From NCBI RefSeq assembly GCF_003255815.1, contig NC_037668.1, positions 64,871,582 to 64,935,581 of the forward strand: a stretch of 64,000 nucleotides of DNA, read 5' to 3'. How positions within the stretch are numbered: the first letter of the stretch is position 1; each line of letters begins with the position of its first letter. This document shows positions 24,927-37,523 of this stretch, in pieces. The translations under genes and the position numbers were made by a program. The notes beneath the pieces were generated by a model. That model was not told the origin of the DNA, did not search any database, and was given only the letters and a program-made list of their open reading frames with translations. This stretch comes from Theropithecus gelada (taxonomy: Eukaryota > Chordata > Mammalia > Primates > Cercopithecidae).

Positions 24927-25718
24927 TTCAACAATCTCCCTTCTGGTTATACACCCAAAGGGAATGAAATCAGTATGTTGAAAAGATATCTGCACTCCTG
25001 TGTTTATTGCAGCAATAGCCAAGATACAGAAACAACTAAAGTGCGCATCAATGGATGAATACATTTTCAAAATATGGTATACATACACTATGAAATATTA
25101 TTCAACCTTTAAAAAGCAGGAAATTCTGTCATTTGTGACAAGGATGAACCTAGAGGACAGTATGCTAAATGAAATAAGCCAGCCAGGCACAGAAAGACAA
25201 ATACTACATGATCTCAGTTATATGTGGAATCTAAAGAAATTGACCTTACAGAAGTAAAGAGTAGTATGGTGGTTGCCAGGGCCTAAGGGAAAGAGGTGGT
25301 GGGCAGGTAAAGAGGAGACATTGGTCAAAGGGTACAAAGTTCCAGTTTGACAGGAGGAGTAGGTTCTGATGCTCTATTGCACAGCATGGTGACTACAGTT
25401 AATAATAACATATCACATAGTTCATATAAAATAGTGGACTTTGAATGCTTTTACCACGAAGAAATGATAACTATTTTAGGTGATGGATGTGTTGGTTAGC
25501 TTGATATGATCATTCCACAAAGTATACATGTATTAAAACATCACATTGTACCCCATAAATATATATGTAAGTATTATTTAACTAAAAATAGAATAAAATA
25601 AATCATTGTGTGGAGGTCTTTTTCTGGGGCAATTCAGTTTCTGCAGAGGAAAACATTCTGTCTTTCTACTTTGTTAAGGGTGGGGAAAGCAGAGGGAAGG
25701 GAGGCTGACAGTACAATT

Positions 25719-25922
25719 CAAGCTTGTCCAACCTGCAGCCTGCAGACTGTAGACATGTAGACATGTATCCCAGGATGGCTTTAAATGCACTCCAATACAC
25801 ATTCGTAAACTTTCTTAAAACATTATGAGATTTTTTTGCAATTGTTTCTAGCTTATCAGCTATTGTTAGTGTTAGTATATTTTATGTGTGGCCCAAGGAA
25901 GCCAAAAGATTGGACACCCCTG
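25719..25922 (-). mobile_element. hAT-Charlie non-autonomous transposon (MER30-like)
   Basis: About 204 bp with inverted termini CAAGCTTGTCCAAC and GATTGGACACCCCTG, and the body block CATTCGTAAACTTTCTTAAA. Flanked by an 8-bp duplication GTACAATT (25711-25718) and GTATAATT (25923-25930), the hAT target-site length. No transposase. Confidence 0.88.
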
Positions 25923-25930
25923 GTATAATT

Positions 25931-27364
25931 ATTTCATCTGTAGGTTTATTGTCTCCATCTCCATGCCCCACCTCATTTCCAAACTTCTTGGGCTGAATTT
26001 GTACAGGGAATAAACTTTCAGTTTCCTTCTTGAGGTTAGAGGATCGTATAAGAAGGGATGTCTGTCTTCTGGAATTGAGTATGCAGAAGTGGGAAATAGG
26101 GTTTGAAGAGGGGATTCAACTCTTCCACTACAGAGTCTTCCAATAAATCCCCCAGTTTGTAGCTCTACCCCTCACCCAAAGCCTGCTCAGTAACCAGTAT
26201 CTCTGCCTCCTAGGTCTTTTAGAAAATCCTGTGGGGATGGATCAGCTCACTTCTCATCCATACCCTACTCTGCACATAGTGAATACAGTCTTTTGTGTCA
26301 TGATGGATCAGTTGCCCTTCTTCCATCAATTTGTGTCTTGTAAAGATTTGTTGAAATCTCTCATCCACTGATGTCCCCTCTCCCATTTTTGTTTTGTCCT
26401 TGTGAGTTTATGACTATTTTACTCATCTTTCAAATTTTACTAGTCATTTTTAAATGACAAGAAAAAAGATAAATGTGCATGGTCAATCCATTATTTTAAC
26501 TGGAGTTTTCTAAAACCTTTTCATATATATGCAGACAGTGATTGAAAAAACAAGTAGTTTTGTGTTTCCCAGAGCTCAGTTGTATTAACAGTACAGTTAG
26601 AACTAGGATTAGAGCCAATGATCAGAGAATGTGCCAAGACTGCAGAAAGCACAAATGAAAGTGATATTGCTGCCCACACAGCTAGGCCAGGCCACCAGAC
26701 TAAAAACGGGGTAGGATGGAATTTCCACAGAGGTCACAGAAAAATGCAGACCTAGATTTTTGAAAGTAAACGTATCATCTTTTCTTTTAACTTTTGACAC
26801 ACAAAAAAGTTTCTCGTACAAATTATTCAAAATCCTAACAAAAATGTACTTCATTAAATATTTTATCTACAAAATGTGGAAATATGCTTATTTCAACATC
26901 TGGCCACAATGGATTCCTGGAATCTTATGGTCTGGGTTTCACTATTCTTATATCATTTCATAATGCAATCATTTTTAAATTGCATGTTCAAATGGGACCA
27001 TGGATCAGTAGTTAAAATAGGAAACTTGAAGTAAAATTTGAAATTAGTAGGAAAATGCCACCCACATAATAATCAAAACTCAGAACTCTAAAGTATCAAG
27101 GGTGTTGTATCCTTATCCTAGTCACTGAAATTTCCCACAAAGATTTGAGAATGAAGATGAAACCACAATGTAGCAGCAATTGGGGGAAGGGCAGGATGGC
27201 CTAAAGTTTATTTAAAATACGAGTTTTATTGTTGTGGACTACAACTGAGCCTAAACTAGCATCTCCATTTCAGAAAAACCTGGAGCAATAGCTGTGTGAA
27301 ACTATCATTCTTGAAGGGATATTTTAAACCTAATATACAATCTATTAGGAGAGTTAAATTACAA
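25931..27364. other. Single-copy DNA, no gene seen
   Basis: AT-rich. No named repeat or credible open frame. Confidence 0.4.
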
Positions 27365-28090
27365 AAGAGTAACAATATGAAAAACCAATAGAGACAATGC
27401 CAAAAAAAATAGTGTCAATACCGACAACCAAATTCATCACTGAAACTGGATTTCTCTTACATTACTGGTGGGAAGCCAAATGGCATAGCCACTCTGAAAA
27501 ATAGTTTGGCAACTTCTTAAAACATTAAGTATTTACTGACCATTGATAGCAGCAATCACATTCCTGGGCATTTACCTCAGATAAATGAAACTTATGTCCA
27601 CACAAAAACTTGTACCTGGTTGTTCATAGCAGGATTATTTGTAATAGCAAGAAGCTGGACACAACCAAAATGTCCTACAATCTGTGAATGGTTAAACAAG
27701 CTGTGGTATATCATGGAATACTACTTAGCAATAAAAAAAAAACCTGTCAATATACACAACAACCCGATGGTTCCCAAAGCATTATGCTGAATGAAAAAAA
27801 AAAAAATCCCCAAAGTTCACATACTGTATGACTCTATTTGTACAAAATTCTAAAAGTAACAAAATTACGTAGGTGAAGAACATATTTGTGGTTGCCAGGG
27901 GTTACAGAGGGGAAGAGGTGTAGGCAGGAAGGTAGGTGTGACTTTAAAAGGGTAGCACAAGTAATCTTTGTGTTGATGGAACAGGTCTGCATCATGATTA
28001 CAGTTGTGGTTATGTGAACCAATACAGGTGATAAAATTGCCAAGGACTAAATACACACCTTTGGTTCTATGTAACAGATAAACTGCCTAC
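27365..28090 (+). mobile_element. Old L1M LINE, ORF2 end and 3' UTR
   Basis: Plus-strand blocks TTACATTACTGGTGGGAAGC, GGATTATTTGTAATAGCAAG, ATCATGGAATACTACTTAGC and a 3' UTR with TTGTGGTTGCCAGGGGTTAC. Frames are destroyed. Confidence 0.88.
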
Positions 28091-29015
28091 ATTAAAAAAG
28101 ATAAAGATCTCAAATAAACAACCTAAATTTAAACATCAGGGAACTAGAAAAACAAGAATAAATTAAGTCCAAAGTTAGCATAAGGAAGAAAATGATAAAG
28201 ATTAGAGCAGAAATAAATCAAACTGAGAACAGAAAAACAATAGAAACAAATCATCAAAACTAAGAGTTGGTTTATTGAAAAGACAGACAAAATTGGCAAA
28301 CCCTTAGCTAGACTAAATTAAAAAAAAAAAAGAAAGAAGGTTCAAATAAACTCAGAAATGAAATAAGAGGCATTACAATGAATGCTTCAGAAATTTAAAA
28401 AAAAAGTCATAAGGGACTATTATGAACATGTATGCACCAACAAACTGGATAACCTAGAAGTAGATAAATTCCTAGAAATATGCAACTTGGCAACACTGAA
28501 TCAACAGGAAATAGAAAGCCTGAAAATATTAATAACAAGGAAGGAGATTAAATAAGTAACCAAAAGCTTGGCAACAAAGAAAAGTCCAAGACCAGATGGC
28601 TTCACTGCTGAATTCTAGCAAATATTACACCAATCCTTCTTAAACTCTTCCTAAATAAATAAAAGAAGACTTCCATACTCATTTTATGAAATCAACATTA
28701 CCCAATACCAAACCCAGACAAAGACACCAGAAGAAAAGAAAATTACAGGCCAACATTCCTAATTGATTATTATAGATGCAAAAATCCTCAATAAAATACT
28801 AGCAAACCATATTCAATAGCACATTAAAAGGATTATAGTCTATGACCAAGTGGGATTTATCCCAAGGATGCAAGGATGGTTCAACATATGCAAATCTATA
28901 AATGTGATAACACCACATTAATGGAATAAAGGACAAAACATATGACCATCTCAATAGATGCGGGAAAACATTTGACAAAATTCAACATTCATTTCTGATT
29001 TAAAAGAAAAACTCA

Positions 29016-29321
29016 GACAGGTGCAGTGACTTATGCCTGTAATCCCAGCACTTTAGGAGGAAAAGGTGGGAGGATCACTTGAAGCCAGGAGCTCAAGAGC
29101 AGCCTGGGAAATATTGCAAGATCCTGTCTCTACAAAAAAAAAAAAAAAACTTAAAAATTGGCCAGGCATGGTGGTGCATGCCTGTAGCCTTAGCTACTCA
29201 GGAGGTTGAGGCAGGAGGATCATTTGAGCCCAGGAGTTCAAGGCTGCAGTGAGCTATGACTGTGCCACTGCACTCCAGCCTTGATGGTAAGGTGAGATTC
29301 TGTCTCAAAACAAACAAAAAA
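29016..29321 (+). mobile_element. AluJ in old L1
   Basis: Full-length plus-strand Alu with J-type character (GAGGATCACTTGAAGCCAGG; AAGGCTGCAGTGAGCTATGA). It has a long A16 linker between arms and a mixed AAACAAAC tail. Diverged. Confidence 0.95.
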
Positions 29322-29794
29322 TCTTTCAGCAATATAATGAATGTACCTCAACATAATAAAGACCAAACATGACAAACCCACAGCTAACATCATAGTCGAT
29401 GGGAGGAAATGGAAAGATTTCCCTCTAATATCTAGTATAATGCAAGGGTGCCATCTCACCACTACTACTCAACATAGTACTAGAAGTCCTAGCCAGAGCA
29501 TTAGGAGGAGAAAAATAAATACAAGGCATCTAAATCAGAAAAGAAGAAATAAAATTTTTTCTGTTCACAAATGACATGATTAGATATGTAGAAAATCATA
29601 AAGACTCAATGAAAAAAAAAGTTAGGCCTAATAAATTCAATAAAGTTACAGGATACAAATTCAACATATGAAAATTGGTGGTGTTTCTACAAACTGACAA
29701 TGAACTACCTAAAGAGGAAATGAAGAAAACAATCTTATTTACAACAGCATCAAGAAGAATAAAATACTTAGTAATAAACTTAAGCAAGAAGTCA

Positions 29795-29920
29795 TTATTC
29801 AAAAAAGATACTTGCACACACATGTTTATAGCAGCACAATTCACAATAGCAAAATTGTGGAACCAACCCAAATGCCCAACCCAAATGCCCATCAGTCAGA
29901 GTGGATAAAGAAACTCTGGC

Positions 29921-29963
<43 letters not shown>

Positions 29964-30335
29964 TATATATATATATCTCGAAGCCACAAAAGAGAATAAA
30001 TTAACAGCATTTGCAATGACCTAGATTAGATTAGAGACTATTATTCTAAATGAAGTAACTCAGGAATGGCAAAACAAACATCATATGTTCTCACTGATAT
30101 GTGGGAGCTAGCGCTATGAGGATGCAAAGGCATAAGAATGATATAATGGACTTTGGGGACTTGGAGGAAGAGTGGGAGGGGGCAAGGGATAAAAGACAAC
30201 AAATATGGTGCAGTGTATACTGCTCAGGTGATGGGTGCACCAGGTTCTCACAAATCTCCACTAAAGAACTTACTCATGTAACCACATACCACCTGTACCC
30301 CAATAACTTATGGAAAAAACAAAATTTTTAAAAAG
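29795..30335 (+). mobile_element. Younger L1 3' end (L1P/L1MA-like) nested in old L1
   Basis: About 540 bp holding the end of ORF2 (ACACATGTTTATAGCAGCAC; TGGAACCAACCCAAATGCCC) and a 3' UTR (GTGATGGGTGCACCAGGTTC, TACCACCTGTACCCCAATAA) ending in an A-rich tail. It splits an older L1 whose homology resumes immediately downstream. A 13-bp piece of ORF2 is tandemly duplicated (29866-29891). Confidence 0.88.
29921..29976. repeat. Compound (TA)n(CA)n(TA)n microsatellite
   Basis: TA units (29921-29933), about 13 CA units (to 29959), then TA units (29963-29976). Located at the ORF2 site where L1s carry a short CATATA/CACC seed. Confidence 0.95.
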
Positions 30336-31129
30336 AGGTGAAAGACTTGTACACTGAAAATCATAAAACATTAATTATGAAAAAATTTTAAGCACAGATA
30401 AATAGAAAAACAGCCCATGTTCATGGATTAGAAAGATTAATGTTGTTAAATATCCATGCTACCCAAAGTGATCTATAGATTCAATGCAATCCTTATCAAA
30501 ATTACAATGGTATTCTTCACAGAAATGGGGAAAAATCCTAAAATTCATATGGAACCACAAAATAGTCTAAATAGTCACAGCAATCTTTAGAGTAATAAGA
30601 ACAAAGCTGGAACATCACATTCCCTAATTTCAAAATATATTACAAAGCTACAGTAGTAAAACAACATGGTAATAGAATATAAACAAACATAGACCAATAT
30701 GAAATAGAATAGAAAGCCCAGAGATAAATCCATGCATTTACAGAATGCCAATGACACACAATAAAGAAGTATCTCAAATAAATGGGGTTGGGAAAATTAG
30801 ATATCCATGTGCAGAAGAATAAAATTGGACCTAATCTCATACCATACACCAAAAATAAATAAATCAACTTGAAATGGATTAAAGACTTATATGTAAGACC
30901 TGAAACTATAAAACTACTGAAAGAAAACATAGAGAAAACACTTATTGACATTGTTCTGGACAGTGATTTTTTGAATTTGACTCCAAAAGCACAGGCAATA
31001 AAAGCAAAACGTTGATACTCCGTCTCCAAAAAAATAAAAATCACATTGTAACCCAATAAATACACAAAATTATTTTTTAATTAAAAATAATTTAAAATGT
31101 TTTAAAAATTTAATAAGGAAATTCAATTT

Positions 31130-31510
31130 AAAAATAAGGAAATTTTGACACATGCTATAACATCAATAAACTTTGAGGGCATTATGCTAAGTTATGTAAG
31201 CCAGTCACAAAAGTACAAATACTGTATAATTCCACTCATAGGCAGTACCCACGGCTGTCAAATTTAGAGAAACAGAAAGTAGAGTGGTGGTTGCCAGTGG
31301 CTGGAGGGGAGGGAGAAATGGAGAATTATTTTTTAATGAGCATAAAGTTTCAGTTAGCAAAGATGAAAAAGTTTTGGAGAGAGATGGTGGTGATAGTTCC
31401 ATAACAATGCGAATGTACTTAATGCCAATTAACTGTACACTTAGAAATGGTCAAAATGATAAATTTTATGTTATGTATGTTTTATCACAATTTTTCAAAA
31501 AATCACCTTG
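31130..31510 (+). mobile_element. Old L1M LINE 3' end
   Basis: Plus-strand fragment: ATTATGCTAAGTTATGTAAG, ATTCCACTCATAGGCAG, GTGGTGGTTGCCAGTGGCTG and GATAAATTTTATGTTATGTA, the ORF2 end and 3' UTR of an old L1M. Confidence 0.85.
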
Positions 31511-32524
31511 GAAAGAAAAGTCCTTCCAAGCTGGGGGAGAGAAAATGAGGAACTGGGGTGTAGATATGGCAGAATGTTTTGGAGCAAAAAGAAGCAGCCA
31601 AGCTAGAAAAGTTGCTCTTCCAGACTGAACCATAAAATAATGCATTTTAATGTATTTTAAAGGCATATTTGAGCAACCAATTGGGAGACCTAGGTTAAGT
31701 GGGTTCTTTACCTTACAGTCATGTGACTGAACAGATGTTGACGTGGAGGACATTTTATGGGTCTATGTTTACTATGTTTATAATGATGATGCCTATAAGA
31801 CATTAAATGCAAATTTCTTGAAAGTAAAATAACTGGTTAAGGAAATTTCAACAAGATAATATGAGTTCCAGGGAAAACCATGGTATCAATTGGAGAAAGT
31901 GAGCAGATGGAGCTAGAATTCTGACAGGCACAACTGCAGGAGTGGCAGTAGCTGGCCTCAGGCACACACTGGATACAGCTGGAATCATTGCCTCACTTAC
32001 CCTAGAATGCTTCACCTGAAAGTGCCTGCCTCCTGATTTTGTTAGTGTTTTCAATAGGGAACTAAAGTAGGTAAATTTTGTAATAAGATGTGTTTTGAAT
32101 TGTTATCCTGTGGAAAGTGCCTTGAAAAGCTGGTTCTATCTCACTAATATACAGTGGTTTTGCAAGGAGAGATGTTTGCCAGTGATTTTGAGACATCAAA
32201 ACTGAGTGTAAAAACATCAATGAGCTGAATAAATTTGTTGTTCACCTTAATGATGAAGTGACTCACAAAACCAGCTTATTTAGCAAGTTTCTTCTTTCAA
32301 GGTTGAATACACTCAATCAAAATCTGTAAAATCAAACAGTTGAGGTACATTATTAATAACCACACCAAGGCCTGATATTAATTATGGTGATGCCCAAGAG
32401 TTCAGGCAAACTGACTCTTCAATTTGCTGACATTGCCTTCAGACAAAATAATCAAAGTGCCCCAACATCTACAAAAAGCTTGATTTTGTTGTTGTTGTTC
32501 TTTCTTCCATTGTCTTAGTACATG
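31511..32524. other. Single-copy DNA, no gene seen
   Basis: Roughly 1 kb of unrecognised AT-rich sequence. No credible frame. Confidence 0.4.
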
Positions 32525-33510
32525 AGACTGGACTTCTGCTTCCAGAAAGATAGAGTAGGTGTGCTTTACACTGATCTTCCCACTAAGTATAGCTAAAAAC
32601 CCTGATAATTATTTATAAAACAAACAAGACTCTGAAAGGTGGTGAGAAGAAGACAAACTGGCTGGGGACTTCAGGACCCAAGGAATGACTCAGCAGGAAG
32701 GTCCTTGAATTTTCTCTTTGCCTCATGTGTCCCACTGGGTGCTGAAGAAGCCAACAACCTGGAAATGTCAATGAACATAGACAGAAAAAAAAAAAAATCT
32801 CTAAGTCAAAGCCCGCTCCCTCTAGACAAAGGAAAAGCTTAGCAAAATGGAAAACTCTAGAAAATAATTTCTCTCTATTCCAGTGACATATCACAGAAAA
32901 ACTGTGGTCCCACTCCCACCCCTACCAGCAAAGACTGAGTGGGGAGCCTAGACTTCCATTTTCACCAGACTGTAATGAGGTGTCCTATCCCCCACTAGTG
33001 TGGTGTCAGAAAAGGCCAAGTAGAAATCTGGGACTTTTATCTCTGCCAACTGATCATGAGACTTCTCTGTGTGGAGTCAGTAGAGATAACATGGGGAGCC
33101 TGGACGTCCACACCTGCGCAGTGGTATCAAGGTGCTCCTCCCCGTTCCCACTTAAGTGGTGTCACAGGAGGCCTAGCACAGGGTCAGGATTTTCACCACC
33201 ACCTGGTTAATGAGTCCACTCCACTATCATTATCCTTGTTATGTTAGTGGAGGCCAGCTGGAAAGCAGAAACAAAGTATTTCTCCCTCTTCCTGCCCAGA
33301 TGGTCTCAGTAGAGGCCTAGTGTAGAACCTGAACTCCTACTCCAACACAGCAGTAACAAGTAGTTCTTGCCCCACTACAATGTCAATTACGGCTGAATAA
33401 GGAAACTGGACTTTCATTCCCACCTTGCAGGAATGATACAGCACTCTCTTTTATCCACCGGAACAATACCAGAAGAAGCTTATTGAAACAGTTGACTGAA
33501 ATAAGATACA

Positions 33511-33860
33511 GGCTGGGGGTGGTGGCTCACGCCTGTAATCCCAGCATTTGGGAGGCCAAGGTGGATGGATCACTTGAGGTCAAGAGTTTGAGACCAGCCT
33601 AGCCAACATGGTGAAACCCCATCTCTACTAAAAATACCAAAATTAGCCAGGCATGGTGGCAGGCACCTGTACTCCCAGGTACTCGGGAGGTTGAGGCAGG
33701 AGAATCGCTTAAACCCAGGAGTCAGAAGTTGCAGTGAGCCAAGATTGTGCCACTGCACTCCAGCCTGGGTGACAGAGTGAGACTCTGCCTCAGAAAAAAG
33801 AAAGAAAAAGGGAAGGGAAGGGGAGGGGAGGGGAGGGGAGGGGAAGGGAAGAGAAGGAAA
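33511..33860 (+). mobile_element. Alu (AluS-like) with GGGGA-rich tail
   Basis: Complete plus-strand Alu (GGTGGCTCACGCCTGTAATC to GGGTGACAGAGTGAGACTCT). The tail has expanded into an A/G-rich microsatellite. Inserted in the 5' part of the old L1M. Confidence 0.95.
33812..33850 (+). repeat. (GGGGA)n tract, predicted G-quadruplex
   Basis: Five runs of four G separated by single A at 33820-33843, then GGG at 33846-33848. The plus strand fits the classical four-G-run quadruplex rule with one-base loops. Confidence 0.9.
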
Positions 33861-34724
33861 ATACAGAGTCTTATAACAGTATACCTAAAATGTCCAGGTT
33901 TCAGTCTAAAATCACTCACCATACCAAGAACCAGGGAAATTTCAACCTGAATGAGAAAAAAACATCAACAGATGCCAGCACTGAGATGACATTAGATGTT
34001 AGAATTATCTGACAAGGATTTTAAAGCAACCATCATAAAAATGCTTCATCAAACTATTATGAACACATTTGAAACAAATTCTGCCAAAAAAAATTGACAA
34101 AATAGAAGATGTGAAGAAGAACTAAATGGAAATTTTACAACTAAAAAATATGATAACCGAAAATTTAAAACTCAAAGGACTATATCAATAGAACAAAGGA
34201 GAACACAGATAAAAGAGCCAGGGAACTTGCTGGACAATAGAAAATACTAGATCTAAACACCAGAGAGAAAATTGACCAGAAAAAAAATGAACAGGATCTC
34301 AGGAGACTGTGGAATTTTAATAAAAGATCTAACATTCATGCCATCAGAGTCATAGAAGGAGAGGGAAAAGAGAATGGACCGAAAAAGTATTCAAATAAGT
34401 AATAGCTGAAAGTATCTTGAATTTTGCAAAAGACACAAAATTATGAATTTAAGAAGCCCAGTGAATCCCAAATGGGATAAACTCAAAGAAACCCACATCA
34501 AAACAAATTATAGTCAAAAATCCATAAACTAAAGACAAAGAAAATACTTTAAGCAGAGAGATACCTTACCTGCAGGAGTTAAACAATTCAAATGACAGTG
34601 ATTTCTCATCAGAAACCATGAATGCCAGAAGAAAGTGGCACAATATTTTTCAAGTGCTGAAAGAAAACAGCTGTCAAACAAGAAATCTATATCCACCAAA
34701 AATATTCCTCAGGAATAAAGAGGA

Positions 34725-35151
34725 GGCCAGGCATGGTGGCTCACGCCTGTAATCCCAGTACTTTGGTAGGCCGAGGTGGGCAGATCACTTGAGCTCAGGA
34801 GTTTGAGACCAGCCTGGGCATCATGGCCAAACCTTGTCTCTACAAAAATTACAAAAATTAGACAGGTGTAGTGGCAACATGGCCAAACCTTGTCTCTACA
34901 AAAATTAGACAGGTGTAGTGGCATATGCCTATAGTCCAGCTACTCAGGAGGCTGAGGTGGGAGGATGGCTTAAATCCAGGAGGCAGAGTTTGCAGTAAAC
35001 CGAGATCACACCACTGCACACCAGCCTGAGCAGCAGAGTCAGACCCTGTCAAAAAAAAAAGAAAAAATAAAGATGAAAGAAGGAAGGAAGGAAGGAAGGA
35101 AGGAAGGAAGGAAGGAAGGAAGGAAGGAAGGAAGGAAGGAAGGAAGGAAAG
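34725..35151 (+). mobile_element. AluJ with internal duplication and GGAA-rich tail
   Basis: Plus-strand Alu (GGCCAGGCATGGTGGCTCAC) in which the centre is tandemly duplicated: 34822-34876 and 34878-34923 share CATGGCCAAACCTTGTCTCT and ATTAGACAGGTGTAGTGGC. The tail runs into a long GGAA microsatellite. Confidence 0.94.
35082..35149 (+). repeat. (GGAA)17 microsatellite
   Basis: Seventeen uninterrupted GGAA units by hand count, in the tail of an AluJ. GGAA is the ETS-factor core, and long GGAA arrays are known binding sites of the EWSR1-FLI1 fusion in Ewing sarcoma. Confidence 0.95.
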
Positions 35152-35674
35152 AAAAATCAAGATATTCTCAGATTTTAAAAACTAAGACAAATTGTAGCCA
35201 ATCGACAGCCAATTGGCCTACCCTAAAATAATTGTTAAATGAACTTAAACTTGAAGATAGAATAATAAGGAAATGTGGAAAGGAAATTGTGCAATAAGGA
35301 ATCTTGGGATATCAGGAAAACAGAAAGAACAATGAAAAGAGTAAAAATATGGGCAAACCAAATAGACTTTCTTTCTCCTCTTCAGTTTTCTAAATTATGT
35401 TTGGTGGTTGAAGGAAGAATTGTAACACTCTCTGATGTGGATCTCACTGTATGTAGAGGAAATATTTAAGACAATTATATTACAAATTACAAACTGTGGA
35501 GGATAAAGGAATACGAAGGGAGATAAGGTTTCTTACCTCTCAAATCGACAAATGTTGGTACCAATAGATTGTGATGTTATGTATATATAATGTGAATCCT
35601 AGAACAACCACTTTTTAAAAAACCTACACAAGGAGATATACTCAAAATACTACAATAATTCAAAATGAATTATT

Positions 35675-35944
<270 letters not shown>

Positions 35945-37523
35945 GAATTATTAAAAATGTTCAAGGAAACTACAGAAAGATAAGAAAAAGAAAACCAAAA
36001 AGAACACAAAAATAAAATGGCAGACTTAAGCCCTAACATATTAATAATTACATTAAATGTAAGTGATCCAAATACACCCAGTAAGAGATGGTGATTGGCA
36101 AAATGGATGGAGATTGGCAAAATGGATTTTTTTTAGTGACCCAACTATGTAATGTCTACGAGGAACTCAATTCAACAATAACAATATGGGCAAGTTGAAA
36201 GTGAAAAGATGGAAAAAGAGTTATCATGCAAACATTAATCAAAGGAAAGAATGGCTATACAAATATCAGATAAACACAATCAGAACAAAGAAAATTACCA
36301 AAAATAGGAATAGACATTATTTGATGATAAAAGGATCAATCCACCAAGAAGACATAGTAATTCTAAATGTATATGCACCAAACAAAAAAACTGCAAAATA
36401 TGTGATGCAATATATAAAAGGAATCATATACCACAATCAAATGGAATTTGTTTCAGGATGTAGGACTGATTCAGTATTTGCAAATCAATCAGTGTAATTC
36501 ACCATATTAACAGGCTAAATAAATAAATACAACATTATTCTCAACAAATGATGTTGGAGTAATAGGATAGTCATAGGCTTAAAAAAGGAATCCTGACCTA
36601 AACCTAACATATAAAAATTGACTCAAATATATCCTAGACTTAAACATAAAACATAAAACTATAAATGCTTTTCGAAGAAAACAAGAGAAAATCTTCTGGA
36701 CCTAGGGCTTGATGAAGAACTCATCAAATTTAATATGACACCAAAAGCACAATCTATACAAGAAAAAAGTAATAAATTGGACTTTATCAAAATTATAAAC
36801 TTTTCTCTGAAAATGACCATATTTACAGGTTAAAAAGATAAGCTATAGACTGAGAGAAAATATTTTCAAGCTATCTGATAAAGGACTAAAAACTCTCGAA
36901 AACTCAACAGTGTATCACCTCTTACTCGTTAGCTACTATTTAAACAAACCAACCACCCAACAAAGAACAGAAAGTAAGTGTTATCAAGGATGTAGAGAAA
37001 TTGGAGCCCTTATATATTATTAGTGGTGCTGTAATGTAGTGCAACCTCTATGGAAAACAGTATGGAGCTAACATACACTGCATCAAAAAAATAAAAATAG
37101 GATTACCAGAGGATGCGGAAATTCTACGTCTGGGTATATATCCCAAAAAACTGAAAGCAGAATCTTGAACAAATATTTGTAAACCCATGAATGCTATGGC
37201 AACATTATTCAAAATAGCCAAGAGGTGGAAGGAACCCAAGTGTTCATCAATGGATGAATGGATAAACAAAACGCATTATACACATTCAGTGGAATATTCT
37301 TCAGCCTTAAAAAAGAAGGAAATTCTGACACATACCACATACCACAACATGGGTGAACCTTACAGACATTATTCTAAGTGAAATAACCCAGTCACAAAAA
37401 GAAAAATACTGTATGATTCCACTTATGTGAAGCATCTAGAGTAGTCTAATTCATAGAAACAAATAGTAGAATGGTGGTTATCAGGGACAAGAGTAGGGAA
37501 AAATGGGTAACGGTTGTTTAATG

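Larger units (their letters stand above)
23165..25598 (+). mobile_element. L1MA-like LINE, 5'-truncated, with nested insertions
   Basis: Plus-strand ORF2 C-terminal sequence begins at about 23172 (ATTACAAAGCTATAG) and runs to a 3' UTR with GTAGTATGGTGGTTGCCAGG, TTAATAATAACATATCACAT and a terminus around ATTGTACCCCATAAATATAT. Interrupted by an AluJ left monomer (23304-23436) and an MST LTR (about 24222-24926). Frames are broken. Confidence 0.9.
28095..31075 (+). mobile_element. Old L1M LINE, central ORF2, with nested Alu and L1
   Basis: Continuous plus-strand ORF2 remnant from the region after the endonuclease through the RT domain (CAATAGATGCGGGAAAACAT near 28953; the active-site region near 29565-29577 now reads TTCACAAATGAC, giving FTND and so losing the first aspartate) to the C-terminal part. 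Interrupted by an AluJ (29016-29321) and a younger L1 3' end (29795-30335), after which the same L1 resumes at GAGGTGAAAGACTTGTACAC. Near 31010 it breaks off and a short Alu-tail-like scar is followed by L1 terminal sequence. Confidence 0.88.

Noticed and set aside
35082..35149. CRISPR-like array
   Set aside because: Regular repeats without spacers. A simple microsatellite in primate DNA. No array with unique spacers exists anywhere in the window.
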